From Leifsonia tongyongensis (lineage in GTDB: Bacteria > Actinomycetota > Actinomycetes > Actinomycetales > Microbacteriaceae): a stretch of DNA of 64,000 nt. The number at the start of each line of letters is the position of its first letter. Position 1 is the stretch's first letter. The stretch spans positions 1,054,001 through 1,118,000 of the forward strand of contig NZ_JAAGWY010000001.1 of the NCBI RefSeq assembly GCF_010686705.1, written 5' to 3'. The position numbers were made by a program, and so were the translations under genes. The notes under the pieces were generated by a model. It was given only the letters and a program-made list of their open reading frames with translations, was not told the DNA's origin and ran no database searches. Below are positions 16,235 to 24,435 of the stretch, one piece after another.

Positions 16235-17200
16235 ATGGCTGATTTTTCCGCACTCGATATCGTTGTTCTGGCTGGCGGGATCTCTCACGAGCGCGACATC
16301 TCCCTCCGGTCGGGGCGCCGGGTGGCCGACGGCCTGACCGCACTCGGTCACCGGGTCACCGTACTCGAACCTGACGCGTCCCTTCTCGCCTACCTGACGA
16401 GCAACCGACCGGATGTGGTCTGGCCGGCGCTGCACGGAGCCAGCGGAGAAGACGGCGCTCTTCGCGCGCTGCTCGAGCAGACCGGCATCCCCTTCGTCGG
16501 TTCGCGCGGCGAGTCCGCGCGGCTGGCCTGGTCGAAGCCGACCGCGAAGACGCTGGTCGCACGCGCGGGCGTCGCGACTCCCGCATCCGTCACCCTCCCC
16601 AAAGAGACGTTCCGTGAACTGGGCGCCAACAGCGTGCTCGACGCGGTGATCGCCGGACTCGGCTCATCGCTGGTCGTGAAGCCTGCGCAGGGCGGCTCCG
16701 CCCAGGGCGTGACCATCGTCGACGACGCCGCCGACCTGCCCCGTGCGATGGTCGATGCGTACACATACTCCGACGTCGCCCTCATCGAGCAGAAGGTCGT
16801 CGGTTCCGAGGTGTCGGTTGCGGTACTGGAGGTCGGCGACGGTCCGACCGCCCTGCCTGCGGTCGAGATCGTCCCCGTCGGGGGTGCCTACACGTTCGAC
16901 GCCCGGTACAACGCGGGGGAGACCCGCTTCTATGTGCCGGCCCGGGTGACCGACGAGGTGGCCGGGCGGGTTGCGCGCGCAGCAGAGGTCGCCCACTCGG
17001 CATTGGGCCTCCGTCACCTGTCCCGGATCGACCTCATCGTCGATGCCGACGGCATACCGTGGTTCCTCGAAGCAAATGTCCTGCCGGGGCTGACGGAGAC
17101 GTCGATCGCACCGCAGGCCATCGAAGCAGCAGGGCGCAGCCTCGGCGAGGTCTACGCCGCGCTCGCTGTCGCGGCGATCAACGACGCGGTGAGCGTGTGA
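16235..17200 (+). CDS. D-alanine-D-alanine ligase family ATP-grasp protein
   Basis: A 321-residue ATP-grasp ligase. The N-terminal LAGGISHERDISLRSGRRVA is the Ddl signature, followed by DVVWPALHGASGEDGALRALLEQTGIPFVGS, the ATP-binding VVKPAQGGSAQGV, and the catalytic metal site LSRIDLIVDADGIPWFLEANVLPGLTETS. It is somewhat shorter than canonical Ddl (about 350). The usual Ddl SxxS glycine-rich loop is recognisable, but substrate specificity is open. An AGAAAGG ribosome binding site lies before the ATG. It is paired with the upstream aminotransferase and convergent with parB. Confidence 0.88.
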   Translation: MADFSALDIVVLAGGISHERDISLRSGRRVADGLTALGHRVTVLEPDASLLAYLTSNRPDVVWPALHGASGEDGALRALLEQTGIPFVGSRGESARLAWSKPTAKTLVARAGVATPASVTLPKETFRELGANSVLDAVIAGLGSSLVVKPAQGGSAQGVTIVDDAADLPRAMVDAYTYSDVALIEQKVVGSEVSVAVLEVGDGPTALPAVEIVPVGGAYTFDARYNAGETRFYVPARVTDEVAGRVARAAEVAHSALGLRHLSRIDLIVDADGIPWFLEANVLPGLTETSIAPQAIEAAGRSLGEVYAALAVAAINDAVSV

Positions 17201-17207
17201 CGGGCGC

Positions 17208-18155
17208 TCAGTTGTAGCTCGGCTCCCCGAGCTCCCCCAGGATGCGGTTGAGATCCTGGATGGTCGCGAAATCAACGACGATCTGGCCTTTTCTCGCTCC
17301 CAGCATGACCTTGACGCGTGTATTCAAACGGTCGCCCAGACGCTCAGCGATTTCGTCGAGGTGACCCTGGCGACGGCCCGGGTTCGCCTTGGGTCGAACG
17401 GGCTTCGGCGTCGCACTCGCTGCTGCCTCGGCAGCGCGCACCGAGAGGTCCTCGTTGACGATCTTGTCGGCGAGGCGCTGCATGGCGTCGGGGTCGCCGG
17501 TCGAGAGGATGGCGCGCGCGTGACCCGCACTCAAGACTCCCGCCGCGACCCGGCTCTGGACAGCTGCCGGCAGCTTCAGCAGGCGCAGCGTGTTGGTGAT
17601 CTGCGGACGAGATCGTCCGATACGGCCGGCGAGCTCCTCCTGCGTTATCCCGAAGTCGGCGAGGAGCTGCTGGTACGCCGACGCTTCTTCGAGGGGGTTG
17701 AGGTTCGACCGGTGGAGGTTCTCGAGAAGGGCATCCCGGAGCATGTCCTCGTCGGCCGTGTCCTTGATGACCGCGGGGATCGTCTCGAGACCGAGTTCCT
17801 TGGTGGCGCGCAGGCGACGCTCGCCCATGATGAGTTCGTACTTGTCGGACTGCCCTGCGATCGGGCGCACGACGATCGGCTGCAGCACGCCGACTTCGCG
17901 GATGCTCGCCACCAGCTCGTCGAGCGCTTCGCGGTCGAACTCGGTGCGGGGCTGGGCCGCGTTCGGCACGATGTCGGCAGGGGAGAGGTTCGCAAGCTGC
18001 GCACCGGGCACCGCCACCAGTTCGATCGTGGCAGTCGCTGTCGACCCCATGCTTCCCTGGTTCGGGAAGAAGATGTCGACCGGTCGCGCCGACGAGTCGG
18101 ACGTCGGGATGAGCGCGCCGATTCCACGGCCGAGTCCTGTGCGTTTCGCAGCCAT
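17208..18155 (-). CDS. parB: chromosome-partitioning protein ParB
   Basis: A 315-residue CTP-dependent clamp that loads at parS. The N-terminus has KRTGLGRGIGALIP (ParA-stimulating region). The CTPase domain carries QPRTEFDREALDELVASIREVGVLQPIVVRP and the GERRLRA motif. A HTH follows (EELAGRIGRSRPQITNTLRLLKLP), then a C-terminal dimerisation segment (KGQIVVDFATIQDLNRILGEL). It starts exactly where parA stops (TGATG-type overlap), and three parS sites lie within 5 kb. Confidence 0.98.
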   Translation of the reverse strand: MAAKRTGLGRGIGALIPTSDSSARPVDIFFPNQGSMGSTATATIELVAVPGAQLANLSPADIVPNAAQPRTEFDREALDELVASIREVGVLQPIVVRPIAGQSDKYELIMGERRLRATKELGLETIPAVIKDTADEDMLRDALLENLHRSNLNPLEEASAYQQLLADFGITQEELAGRIGRSRPQITNTLRLLKLPAAVQSRVAAGVLSAGHARAILSTGDPDAMQRLADKIVNEDLSVRAAEAAASATPKPVRPKANPGRRQGHLDEIAERLGDRLNTRVKVMLGARKGQIVVDFATIQDLNRILGELGEPSYN

Positions 18156-19108
18156 TAGCGGGGTACTCCTCTTCGTGCGATCTCGGCGGCCGCTTCAAGG
18201 TACGAGAGCGAGCCGGACGAGTTGGTGTCGTAGGTGATGACGCTCTGCCCGTAGCTCGGTGCCTCCGAGATGCGGACGGATCGGGGGATGATCGTGTCGA
18301 GGACTTCCTTCGGGAAGTGCGCACGCACATCCTCGGCCACCTGGTGCGCGAGATTGGTGCGCGAGTCGTACATGGTGAGCAGGATGGTCGAGACCTGCAG
18401 CTTCGGATTGAGGTGCTTCTCGATCAGTTTGATGTTTTTGAGGAGCTGGCTCAGGCCCTCGAGCGCGTAGTACTCGCACTGGATCGGGATGAGAACCTCG
18501 GTCGCGGCCACGAAGGCATTGATGGTCAGCAGGCCGAGCGACGGTGGGCAGTCGATGAGCACGTAGTCGAAGTCGTATTCGTCGAGGAACTCGCCCAGCG
18601 CACGCGCTAGCCGCTGCTCGCGGGCGACCATGGATACCAGTTCGATCTCCGCGCCGGCAAGGTCGATTGTCGCCGGAACACAGAAGAGACCGTCGAATTC
18701 CGGGCTCTTCTGGATCACTTCATCCATATTCCGGTCGTTCACGATCACGTCGTACACGCTCGGAGTGCCTTCACGGTGCTCCACACTGAGGGCGGTGGAT
18801 GCGTTGCCTTGGGGATCCAGGTCGATCACCAGGACGCGAGCGCCTGATTTCGCGAGCGCCGCCGAGAGGTTGACCACGGTCGTGGTCTTACCGACGCCAC
18901 CCTTCTGGTTGGAGATCGTGAAGATCCGCGTCCGCGAGGGGAGGGGAAGGGTCTGGGATGCGATCGCCTGACGACGCCGCGTCAGTTCGGCGATCTCGTG
19001 AGCGAGTGGGGTCGATCCATCAAAGACGGTCGTGGTCGCTTCGACCTGGCTGTCCTGTTCAGGATGTTTCACGTGAAACCTTGTCGCTCTGTTCTCGGTG
19101 AAATTCAC
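18155..19108 (-). CDS. parA: chromosome-partitioning ATPase ParA (Soj)
   Basis: A 317-residue ParA-family ATPase with deviant Walker A SNQKGGVGKTTT (about residue 66), Walker A' LVIDLDPQGNAS and Walker B VLIDCPPSLGLL. It drives origin segregation together with ParB. The start is uncertain. The frame can begin at GTG 19108, placing a parS inside codons 10-15 (RFHVKH). A second GTG at 19072, inside that parS, has an AAGG ribosome binding site upstream. Either way the parS overlaps the 5' end of the gene. Confidence 0.96.
   Translation of the reverse strand: MNFTENRATRFHVKHPEQDSQVEATTTVFDGSTPLAHEIAELTRRRQAIASQTLPLPSRTRIFTISNQKGGVGKTTTVVNLSAALAKSGARVLVIDLDPQGNASTALSVEHREGTPSVYDVIVNDRNMDEVIQKSPEFDGLFCVPATIDLAGAEIELVSMVAREQRLARALGEFLDEYDFDYVLIDCPPSLGLLTINAFVAATEVLIPIQCEYYALEGLSQLLKNIKLIEKHLNPKLQVSTILLTMYDSRTNLAHQVAEDVRAHFPKEVLDTIIPRSVRISEAPSYGQSVITYDTNSSGSLSYLEAAAEIARRGVPR
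19065..19080. promoter_or_regulatory. parS site at the 5' end of parA
   Basis: TGTTTCACGTGAAACC contains the perfect 14-base core GTTTCACGTGAAAC. It overlaps the first codons or start region of parA, so ParB binding could also affect parA expression. Confidence 0.95.
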
Positions 19109-19186
19109 CGTGTCCGTGGATCTTCCGCGATCGATCCGGAAGATGTCCTTCTGCGAATGGCCGGGCCCGGGGGAGGACCCGGCCGG

Positions 19187-19816
19187 TCAATCAACTGTAG
19201 CTCGGATGACCCGTGTGACCTCGTTCAGCACGCCCTCACCGAGAGTAATCACTTCGACATTGCTGAGCCGGTAGCGCTTGATCTCTTTGGACGCCGCCTC
19301 GATCTCTGCCGCAGCACCGGCGCCCTTCATCAGGACGAGCTCACCCCCGGATCGCACGAGTGGCGCGGTCAAGGGAATGAGCTTCCGGAACGCCGACACC
19401 GCGCGTGCGGTGACCTGGTCGAGTGGCGACGTGAGCTTCGTGTCTTCGGCACGAGCCCGCACAACCTCCACGTTGCTCAAGCCGAGCTCGTCGACCTGTT
19501 CGTTGAGCCAGGCTATCCGCCGTTCCATCGGCTCGATGAGCACGAAAGAGACATCCGGTCGGGCTATTGCGAGCACGAGTCCCGGAAGACCGGCCCCGCT
19601 TCCGACATCCCCGACCCGACCCGGATGGAGCAGGGGAGCGACAATGGCACAGTTCAGGATGTGCCTGGACCACAGCCGGGGGAGCTCGAGCGGCCCGATC
19701 AGGCCGCGCTCTTCACCCTGCTCGGCAAGGTTCTTCGTGAACTGACGTGCGACATCCACGTTGGGCCCGAAGAGCGCGGCTGCTTCAGGCGGTTCGATCT
19801 CGAACGTCGACGTCAA
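19187..19816 (-). CDS. rsmG: 16S rRNA (guanine-N7)-methyltransferase RsmG
   Basis: A 209-residue SAM methyltransferase that modifies G527 of 16S rRNA (loss gives low-level streptomycin resistance). It shows EPPEAAALFG, the GLIGPLELPRLWSRHILNCAIV family signature, and the SAM-binding GDVGSGAGLPGLVLAIARP. The start is a TTG at 19816 directly after a parS site; no better start is visible and the length is normal. No clear Shine-Dalgarno is present apart from the parS sequence, so translation may depend on the jag stop codon 14 bases upstream. Confidence 0.95.
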   Translation of the reverse strand: MTSTFEIEPPEAAALFGPNVDVARQFTKNLAEQGEERGLIGPLELPRLWSRHILNCAIVAPLLHPGRVGDVGSGAGLPGLVLAIARPDVSFVLIEPMERRIAWLNEQVDELGLSNVEVVRARAEDTKLTSPLDQVTARAVSAFRKLIPLTAPLVRSGGELVLMKGAGAAAEIEAASKEIKRYRLSNVEVITLGEGVLNEVTRVIRATVD

Positions 19817-19832
19817 TGTTTCACGTGAAACT
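19817..19832. promoter_or_regulatory. parS site between jag and rsmG
   Basis: TGTTTCACGTGAAACT with a perfect 14-base core. It fills the whole 14-base gap between the jag stop codon (whose last two bases overlap it) and the rsmG start codon. Confidence 0.95.
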
Positions 19833-20400
19833 ACGACGCGGTGATCACAGTGTGACGGTCGCGGCCTTCTCCGTGCGAGTTCGAGACGAATCCACGGTCG
19901 GAGACGATGTCGTGAACGAGTTTGCGCTCGTAGGACGACATCGGGGGGAGTGCAGCCTGGGCTGCGCCCTCTTCGATGCGAGCGATGGCCCGGTCTACCA
20001 GCAGCGCCAGCTCGGCCTGGCGGGCCTCACGTGATCCGCCGATGTCGAGAATGAGGCGCGAGAACGACCCGGTCTTGTTCTGGACGGCCAGGCGGGCGAG
20101 CTCCTGCAGCGCGTTCACCGTGTCGGGCTTCGAAAGCAGACGAAGGTTCGCGTCCTCCGAGGCATTCACCGAGACGTAGGCGCGCCCGTTGCGCGCGTCG
20201 ATGTCGATGTCACCGTCGATGTCGCAGATGTCGAGAAGCTCTTCGATGTAGTCCGCGGCGATGTCACCCTCGGCGTCGAGCTGGGCCGAGGTCGGAACGG
20301 TGTGCTCGCCTTCCTCGGGTGTCTCGTTCACGCCCTGCGCGCCCTCGGCCGCAACGGCCTCGGCACCCAGTTCGGGCTCGGTCTGCTGTACGTCGGTCAT
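19831..20400 (-). CDS. jag: Jag/KhpB-like KH-R3H RNA-binding protein
   Basis: A 189-residue protein with an acidic N-terminal stretch (about 1-45), a KH-II domain (about 50-125, with YIEELLDICDIDGDIDIDARNGRAYVSVN) and an R3H domain at the C-terminus. The R3H domain includes PPMSSYERKLVHDIV and a DRHTVIT end. KhpB-type proteins bind RNA and influence cell elongation in Gram-positives. It is co-transcribed after yidC in the rpmH-rnpA-yidD-yidC-jag-rsmG cluster. The long upstream frame in this register is an overlap with yidC; the ATG at 20400 is the real start. Confidence 0.95.
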   Translation of the reverse strand: MTDVQQTEPELGAEAVAAEGAQGVNETPEEGEHTVPTSAQLDAEGDIAADYIEELLDICDIDGDIDIDARNGRAYVSVNASEDANLRLLSKPDTVNALQELARLAVQNKTGSFSRLILDIGGSREARQAELALLVDRAIARIEEGAAQAALPPMSSYERKLVHDIVSDRGFVSNSHGEGRDRHTVITAS

Positions 20401-20411
20401 CTGCTTCTTTC

Positions 20412-21395
20412 CTACTTCTTTCCGCCGGCTTGCTTCTTGGCGCGGTTCTTGCCGACCGGCTGGACGCGCTGCGTCGTGACCGGCTTCTGGGGCTGTTCGT
20501 CGATCGAGAGCACGACGACACCTTCGTCGTTGACCAGCTTGCCCTTCTTGGCAAGGCGGGCCTCGCGGGCCTTGGCCGCCTCGCTGCCCGGGGTCGGCAT
20601 GTTGCGGATGACCACGAACTGCTGCACCATCGTCCAGATGTTGGAGGTGAGCCAGTAGAACATGACGCCGAGCGGGAACGCGAAGCCGGAGAACAGGAAG
20701 ACGAAGGGGAGCAGGTAGAGCAGGATGCGCTGCTGCTTGAACTGCGGGCTCGCCTTGGTCTCGGGGGACATGTTCTTCGAGACGATCTGGAGCTGGGTGA
20801 TGAACTGCGACGCCGTCATCAGCACGACCATCACTGCTGCGATCACCATGACCGCGACCTGGGGCGGGTGCGCATTGAGTGCGCCGGAGAAGCTCTGGTG
20901 CAGGGGCGCGATACCGAAGAGCTCTGCGTTGCCGAACTGGACGGCAAGGGTCTCGTTCAACGGACCGACGCCGGCGTGGCCGCTCTGCGCGCCGTTGAGC
21001 ACCTGGAAGAGGCTGAAGAACACCGGCATCTGCAGCAGGAGCGGGAGACATGAGCTCAGCGGGTTGGTGCCCGTCTTCTTGTAGAGCTCCATCGTCTCGC
21101 GGGACATGGCCTCACGGGAGAACTGGTCCTTCTTGCCCTTGTATTTGTCCTGGATCTTCTTCAGCTGGGGCGCGACCTCGAGCATCCGCCGCTGGTTCTT
21201 GATCTGCCGGACGAAGACGGGGATGAGCGCCGCGCGCACGACCACGGTCAGGCCCACGATGGAGAGTACCCAGGTGATGCCGGCCGCGGGGTCGAGCCCC
21301 ATGACCGTGAACAACTGGTGGAACGCCACGAGAATGAGTTCCACGACCCATTTGATGGGCCACAGAATTGTTCCGAAGATGGCTCCGATGTCCAT
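20412..21395 (-). CDS. yidC: membrane protein insertase YidC
   Basis: A 327-residue Oxa1/YidC-type insertase without the large periplasmic P1 domain, as in other Gram-positives. Helices are visible at about 30-55 (containing the conserved groove arginine in VVVRAALIPVFVRQIKNQRR), 105-125 (PLLLQMPVFFSLFQVL), 180-200 and 225-260. The C-terminal tail is basic (KNRAKKQAGGKK) and fits ribosome binding. It inserts proteins into the membrane alone or with SecYEG. It starts 6 bases after yidD. Confidence 0.97.
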   Translation of the reverse strand: MDIGAIFGTILWPIKWVVELILVAFHQLFTVMGLDPAAGITWVLSIVGLTVVVRAALIPVFVRQIKNQRRMLEVAPQLKKIQDKYKGKKDQFSREAMSRETMELYKKTGTNPLSSCLPLLLQMPVFFSLFQVLNGAQSGHAGVGPLNETLAVQFGNAELFGIAPLHQSFSGALNAHPPQVAVMVIAAVMVVLMTASQFITQLQIVSKNMSPETKASPQFKQQRILLYLLPFVFLFSGFAFPLGVMFYWLTSNIWTMVQQFVVIRNMPTPGSEAAKAREARLAKKGKLVNDEGVVVLSIDEQPQKPVTTQRVQPVGKNRAKKQAGGKK

Positions 21396-21401
21396 GTGGT
21401 G

Positions 21402-21713
21402 CTAAGCCTTTCCGTGGCTGCTGGCTACGACGAACCCGAATGGAGTCACGTTGTACCGACGCTTCTTCTTGAGGGGGACGTCGTCGATCCCGCCTTCCGC
21501 CCAGGGGTGACAGCGGGCGATCCTGCGAATTCCGAGTGCCGAGCCGATCACGACACCGTGTTCCTGGATGGCCTGCAATGCGTAGGCCGAACAGGAGGGG
21601 TAGTACCGGCAGACGTCACCGTAAAGCGGCGAGATCACAGCCCGATACGCACGCAGTAGGAGCACGGCAGCGTTCCGCGGCAAGAGGAGCACAGCTGTGA
21701 GGGCGGTGTTCAT
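21402..21713 (-). CDS. yidD: membrane protein insertion efficiency factor YidD
   Basis: A 103-residue protein with the family block LRAYRAVISPLYGDVCRYYPSCSAYALQAIQEHGV, including the conserved Cys residues, then GIRRIARCHPWAEGGIDDVP. It is peripheral to the membrane via an amphipathic N-terminus and assists YidC. The ATG overlaps the rnpA TGA (ATGA). Confidence 0.96.
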   Translation of the reverse strand: MNTALTAVLLLPRNAAVLLLRAYRAVISPLYGDVCRYYPSCSAYALQAIQEHGVVIGSALGIRRIARCHPWAEGGIDDVPLKKKRRYNVTPFGFVVASSHGKA

Positions 21714-22051
21714 CGACGGAGGTTGCCTTTACTGACGGCGCGGGATATCTCTTCATGCAGGGTAGCCCACTCCGCATTGGCGGAGGCTGGCAATGCCCTG
21801 ACGACCACATCGGCACCCGGCTGGAGTTGGGGGAGCAATTCGTATGAGGCTGCTTTGAGCCGGCGCCTCACCCGATTGCGCCGAACCGCGGTGCCGACGG
21901 TCTTGCCCACGATAAAACCGAATCGCACCACTGCGGAGTCAGGATCGGTGCGGATGTACGTGACGGTGTTGGCTGCGGTGATTCGTGTACCGCGCCGGAC
22001 CGTCGCCTTGTAATCCGCCCCCCGCGTGATGCGATTGGCTTTTGCGAGCAA
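21710..22051 (-). CDS. rnpA: ribonuclease P protein component
   Basis: A 113-residue basic protein: LLAKANRITRGADYKATVRRG, FGFIVGKTVGTAVRRNRVRRRLK (the RNR RNA-binding motif) and VVVRALPASANAEWATL. It assists RNase P RNA in trimming tRNA 5' leaders. The start is TTG 22051, 4 bases after the rpmH stop codon, where the family N-terminus begins. A longer open frame upstream runs antiparallel through rpmH and is not real. Confidence 0.95.
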   Translation of the reverse strand: MLAKANRITRGADYKATVRRGTRITAANTVTYIRTDPDSAVVRFGFIVGKTVGTAVRRNRVRRRLKAASYELLPQLQPGADVVVRALPASANAEWATLHEEISRAVSKGNLRR

Positions 22052-22055
22052 CGGG

Positions 22056-22193
22056 TTAGGCGGAGAGCTTGGTGCGGCCCTTGGTGCGGCGGGCTGCCAG
22101 GATGGCGCGACCGGCGCGGGTGCGCATACGCAGGCGGAAGCCGTGGGTCTTCGCACGCTTGCGGTTGTTCGGCTGGAACGTTCTCTTGCTCAT
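22056..22193 (-). CDS. rpmH: 50S ribosomal protein bL34
   Basis: A 45-residue, very basic protein: [19 protein letters not shown], then [20 protein letters not shown] and RTKLSA. This is the canonical bL34. It is the first gene of the minus-strand cluster that faces dnaA. Confidence 0.98.
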   Translation of the reverse strand: MSKRTFQPNNRKRAKTHGFRLRMRTRAGRAILAARRTKGRTKLSA

Positions 22194-22627
22194 GATCTGT
22201 CTCCGGAGGTCTCTTCTGTGCAGGCCTGTGCCGATCGAATGGCCAGCACGGGAGGCCGAAGAAGTTTTTGGGCAGCCACGTCTGCGGCTGAAGTCAACTG
22301 ATTAAAACTACGGCCTAGACCGGACGAGGTCAAACCAATCGCGCCGAATCATTGATTATCCACAGTATTCGGCCGAAAGTAGGACAGGACGCGCCGAGCG
22401 ATTCGCCTTGTCAAATTTGATCGAGCACAGTGCGTTCGTTACCGTGAGGACGAAAGTTATCCCCAGCCATACCCATTTAAGGCCGGAGATCGCTACGGTA
22501 ATGGACACACAGCGGTGGATAACTCTGTGAATACCTTTCCGGCGGTGGAATACTCCGGGCCGACGAGCATTCACGATGGGGTGGATCGCGTCAACGGAAG
22601 CGATCCAGGACACGAATACGGGGAACA
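22194..22627. promoter_or_regulatory. rpmH-dnaA divergent control region with DnaA boxes
   Basis: About 430 non-coding bases between divergent rpmH and dnaA. One perfect DnaA box, TTATCCACA (22356-22364), and two one-mismatch boxes, TTATCCCCA (22457-22465) and GGTGGATAA (22514-22522), are present. This suggests DnaA autoregulation and a second arm of the origin. The promoters of both operons must lie here; no unambiguous -35/-10 pair is claimed. Confidence 0.75.
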
Positions 22628-24052
22628 ATGGCCAACGGCGAAGAACTGATTTCTGCGGCATGGCAGACGGTGCTCGTCTCTCTCGAGACCGACGAGCGCA
22701 TCACGCCTCAGCTGTATGGATTCCTCAGCCTGGTCGAGCCGAAAGGCATCATGGCCGGCACCCTCTACCTGGAGGTGCCGAACGAGTTCACGCGCGGAAT
22801 GATCGAGCAGCGCAGCCGTGTCCCTCTCCTCAATGCGATCGGCGGCCTCGATGAATCGCTGGCCGTCAGCAACTTCGCCATCGTCGTGAACCCGGAGATC
22901 CAGCAGGAGACGCTCGAAGCTCCGTCCGAACAGCCCGACCCCGGGTATATCGACATTCCCTCCGCCCCGGCGCCGGTGACCGAGATCACCGCTCCTCCAC
23001 GGAACGCTGATACCCGGCTCAACCCGAAGTACAGCTTCGACAACTTCGTCATCGGACAATCGAACCGGTTCGCCCACGCTGCGGCCGTCGCGGTCGCCGA
23101 AGCGCCGGCGAAGGCGTACAACCCTCTCTTCATCTATGGCGAGTCGGGCCTCGGCAAGACCCACCTCCTCCACGCCATCGGTCACTACGCGATGAGCCTG
23201 TACCCGGGCATCCGGGTTCGCTACGTCAGCTCCGAAGAGTTCACGAACGACTTCATCAACTCGATCGCGAACAACAGGGGTTCCCTTTTCCAGTCGCGCT
23301 ATCGCAACATCGACATCCTCCTGATCGACGACATCCAGTTCCTCCAGGGCAAGGCCGAGACGCAGGAAGCGTTCTTCCACACCTTCAACACCCTGCACGA
23401 CCACAACAAGCAGGTCGTGATCACCAGCGACCTGCCGCCCAAGCACTTGACGGGATTCGAAGACCGGATGCGGTCCCGCTTCGAATGGGGACTGATCACG
23501 GACGTGCAGGCTCCCGACCTCGAGACCCGCATCGCGATTCTCCGTAAGAAGGCGCAGAGCGAGAAACTCCAGGTTCCGGACGACATCCTGGAATTCATGG
23601 CCTCGAAAGTCTCCAGCAACATCCGGGAACTCGAGGGGACGCTCATCCGCGTGACCGCGTTCGCCAGCCTCAACCGCACGCCGGTCGACATGAACCTCGT
23701 TCAGACGGTCCTGAAGGACCTGATCACCCTCGACGACGACAATGTCATCGCGCCGGTCGACATCATCACGAACACGGCCGACTACTTCAAGCTCACCGTC
23801 GACGACCTGTACGGCTCCAGCCGATCGCAGGCCGTCGCAACCGCCAGGCAGATCGCGATGTACCTGTGCCGTGAACTCACGAATCTCTCCCTCCCGAAGA
23901 TCGGCCAGCTGTTCGGCAACCGCGACCACACCACGGTGATGTACGCGAACAAGAAGATCAGCGAGCTCATGAAGGAGCGCCGCTCCATCTACAACCAGGT
24001 CACCGAGCTCACCAGCCGCATCAAGCAGAACCACCGCTACAGCAAGGGTTAA
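22628..24052 (+). CDS. dnaA: chromosomal replication initiator DnaA
   Basis: A 474-residue AAA+ initiator. Domain I (1-90) is followed by a short Pro-rich domain II (about 95-125). Domain III has Walker [19 protein letters not shown], Walker [11 protein letters not shown] and the initiator-specific segment [15 protein letters not shown]. Domain IV ends in the DNA-binding signature [15 protein letters not shown]. It binds the DnaA boxes on both sides of its gene and melts oriC. A GGGGAAC ribosome binding site lies just before the ATG. Domain II is shorter than in Streptomyces DnaA. Confidence 0.98.
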   Translation: MANGEELISAAWQTVLVSLETDERITPQLYGFLSLVEPKGIMAGTLYLEVPNEFTRGMIEQRSRVPLLNAIGGLDESLAVSNFAIVVNPEIQQETLEAPSEQPDPGYIDIPSAPAPVTEITAPPRNADTRLNPKYSFDNFVIGQSNRFAHAAAVAVAEAPAKAYNPLFIYGESGLGKTHLLHAIGHYAMSLYPGIRVRYVSSEEFTNDFINSIANNRGSLFQSRYRNIDILLIDDIQFLQGKAETQEAFFHTFNTLHDHNKQVVITSDLPPKHLTGFEDRMRSRFEWGLITDVQAPDLETRIAILRKKAQSEKLQVPDDILEFMASKVSSNIRELEGTLIRVTAFASLNRTPVDMNLVQTVLKDLITLDDDNVIAPVDIITNTADYFKLTVDDLYGSSRSQAVATARQIAMYLCRELTNLSLPKIGQLFGNRDHTTVMYANKKISELMKERRSIYNQVTELTSRIKQNHRYSKG

Positions 24053-24435
24053 CCTGCGCATCCCCCTTTTCAGGGGACGAGTGTGAATACTCACACTGTG
24101 GATAACTTGTGGACAACGGTGGAACAACCCGCCCCGAGATGTTGACTAATGACAGGTTCTTGTGAGTTACGACGATTCGGCCGGCGCCCTCCACCCCCGC
24201 ATGTTTACGGGCATCCACACTTCCTCAACATCTCACACGCGTGTAGTTCCCAGTGGTTGACCGGGACTCGACGGGTTATCCACAGTTTCCACAACGGTTA
24301 AGACCATTAAGGGTTAATTAATCTCTACTGGGGCTCGACAACCTTGACCACGGACCAACGAAGGCGCATGGCCTCACGAGACGCAAGCGCTAGCATTGTC
24401 ACGATCCATCCGCTCCCTACGACAGAGGTGACTTC
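24053..24435. other. origin of replication oriC (dnaA-dnaN intergenic region)
   Basis: About 380 non-coding bases with perfect DnaA boxes TGTGGATAA (24097-24105) and TTATCCACA (24276-24284) in opposite orientation, plus TGTGGACAA (24108-24116, one mismatch). Near dnaN an AT-rich patch (about 24296-24326, TTAAGACCATTAAGGG then TTAATTAATCT) is the likely unwinding element. Position between dnaA and dnaN, box content and the switch in gene orientation at rpmH|dnaA all support this as the chromosome origin. Confidence 0.9.

Noticed and set aside
22571-24127. 518-codon open frame antisense to dnaA
   Set aside because: Same signature of a shadow frame; dnaA is certain.
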